This document shows positions 33,180 to 33,937 of a stretch of DNA of 33,937 nt, piece after piece (positions within the stretch are counted from its first letter, which is position 1; every line of letters starts with the position of its first letter). The position numbers and the translations under genes were made by a program. The notes beneath the pieces were generated by a model, which was given only the letters and a program-made list of their open reading frames with translations, did no database searches and was not told the origin of the DNA. Origin of the DNA: Betaproteobacteria bacterium (GTDB lineage: Bacteria; Pseudomonadota; Gammaproteobacteria; Burkholderiales; Gallionellaceae); contig JAGVIV010000086.1 in the NCBI GenBank assembly GCA_020055845.1, positions 1 to 33,937 of the forward strand. The letters run 5' to 3'.

Positions 33180-33224
33180 GCGCATTGTGCCATATTTGCC
33201 CAAACGGGGGGGCAGACAATGCGC
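33180..33224. repeat. Inverted repeat upstream of the glnA promoter
   Basis: GCGCATTGT at 33180-33188 and ACAATGCGC at 33216-33224 are perfect nine-base inverted copies separated by 27 bases that include a run of seven G. It lies about 20-65 bases upstream of the glnA -24 element and just downstream of the cation transporter gene. It could be an activator-site pair or the transporter's terminator stem; neither is proven. Confidence 0.5.
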
Positions 33225-33257
33225 GCCCACTAATGGGGCGACACGCCCGCCCACGCA

Positions 33258-33937
33258 CTAGTTTGGGGCGCGACCTTGGTAGGGGCGGACACTGCGGAAA
33301 TATATATCGTCTGCCTCGATATTCGCGCAAACGCGAGACCATGTCGCCATATCGACCGCCTCATCGAATATCAGCTCCGCATCCACTTTACCACTCAGAT
33401 AATGCAGCACGATACGCGTAGCAGCTGGCAATTCCATTCCAAGGCGATTCGTCAGATGCGCCAACAGTAGATGGCGCTGGGGCAGATGAGCATTGGGCCT
33501 AGCCTGTACATCGTCTTCGGAATCGATATGCACCATCACATCCATGACATGATGACCTTTGAGTACGGCGCTACGGGCGGCCTCGGCGATGTAATGCCCC
33601 TCGGAAACGCTGATTTTGGGGTCGACAATAATGTGAGCATCCACCAAAGCACTATCCGCCATTTTGCGGGTACGCAATTCATGCAGACCGATCACTCCCG
33701 GAATGGATTTAAGCGTGTTGCGGATGGCGCGCACCTCCTCCTCATCGAGGCCGGTATCCACCAGCTCCGCCAAAGCATCACCCGCGAACTGAATACCCAT
33801 ATACGCAATCATCACGCCCACCACAGCGGAAGCGACAAGGTCGAGAAACGTATATCCCAGCAGATTACCCGCGATACCGACGATAACCACCAGCGACGAG
33901 GCCGCATCGGAACGCGCATGCCAGGCATTCGCCACCA
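33258..33937 (-). CDS. Cation diffusion facilitator family transporter (5' end outside window)
   Basis: C-terminal 226 residues of an inner-membrane metal/proton antiporter; the start lies beyond the right edge. The visible part begins at the TM5 metal-site motif 'ANAWHARSDAASS', where the His and Asp ligands are present, and continues through TM6 ('FLDLVASAVVGVMIAYMGIQFA'). The cytoplasmic dimerisation domain follows (about 65-150 of the visible part, 'IPGVIGLHELRTRKMADSALVDAHIIVD'). An additional tail of about 70 residues beyond the usual domain is present. The transported metal (Zn, Fe, Mn or Co) cannot be read from this portion. Confidence 0.93.
   Translation of the reverse strand, partial: VANAWHARSDAASSLVVIVGIAGNLLGYTFLDLVASAVVGVMIAYMGIQFAGDALAELVDTGLDEEEVRAIRNTLKSIPGVIGLHELRTRKMADSALVDAHIIVDPKISVSEGHYIAEAARSAVLKGHHVMDVMVHIDSEDDVQARPNAHLPQRHLLLAHLTNRLGMELPAATRIVLHYLSGKVDAELIFDEAVDMATWSRVCANIEADDIYFRSVRPYQGRAPN

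Noticed and set aside
33178-33192. TGGCAC on the minus strand near 33190 as a glnA sigma54 promoter
   Set aside because: The nearest GC is eight bases after GG instead of ten. The motif at 33144-33158 fits far better.

Overview
The window looks like a chromosomal segment of a diazotrophic betaproteobacterium. The gene content (NifEN with many accessory nif genes, NtrBC-GlnA, PyrB paired with a degenerate dihydroorotase, the Anbu/ATP-grasp/alpha-E set) and the protein sequences fit Nitrosomonadales-type lineages such as Gallionellaceae. That placement is inference from recognition, not a search. No rRNA, tRNA, phage, IS element or CRISPR array was seen.

Layout. 1-2985 (minus): a GntR/UTRA regulator followed by phnD-phnC-phnE (phnE cut by the left edge), with a probable operator just upstream of the regulator. 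2986-3292: intergenic region holding that operator, a NifA-type TGT-N10-ACA site and a textbook sigma54 promoter. 3293-11327 (plus): a tightly packed nif operon, nifE-nifN-nifX-rseC-like-DUF269-DUF683-fdxB-[2Fe-2S] ferredoxin-unknown-nifZ-tandem nitroreductase-ankyrin-unknown. nifHDK, nifB and nifA are not in the window. 11422-13059: a methyl-accepting chemotaxis protein behind a FliA-type promoter. 13088-16316 (minus): circularly permuted ATP-grasp, alpha-E and Anbu (proteasome-like) genes behind a sigma54-like motif. 16429-17946 (minus): an unrecognised 185-aa gene, then nifF and cowN. The unknown gene has a strong sigma54 motif and a NifA site about 124 bp upstream of the predicted start of transcription. 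18101-26967 (plus): DUF4202 gene, cysG, yqgE, ruvX, pyrB-pyrC', prlC, a DUF4124/glutaredoxin protein and an exonuclease III gene interrupted by an in-frame TGA. 27037-33064 (minus): glnA, a DUF4124 protein, ntrB, ntrC and an outer-membrane TraF-like protein. glnA and ntrB carry almost identical sigma54 motifs. 33258-end (minus): a cation diffusion facilitator cut by the right edge.

How it fits together. The nifE operon builds and supports the FeMo-cofactor scaffold and supplies electron carriers. The nifF-cowN transcript adds the flavodoxin donor and the CO-protection protein. NtrBC-GlnA provides nitrogen sensing and ammonium assimilation. Sigma54-type motifs precede at least four transcription units here, so the region reads as a nitrogen-control island. 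The most novel leads are the unknown gene leading the nifF-cowN unit, the possible nitrogen control of the Anbu gene set, and the unknown small genes embedded in the nifE operon.
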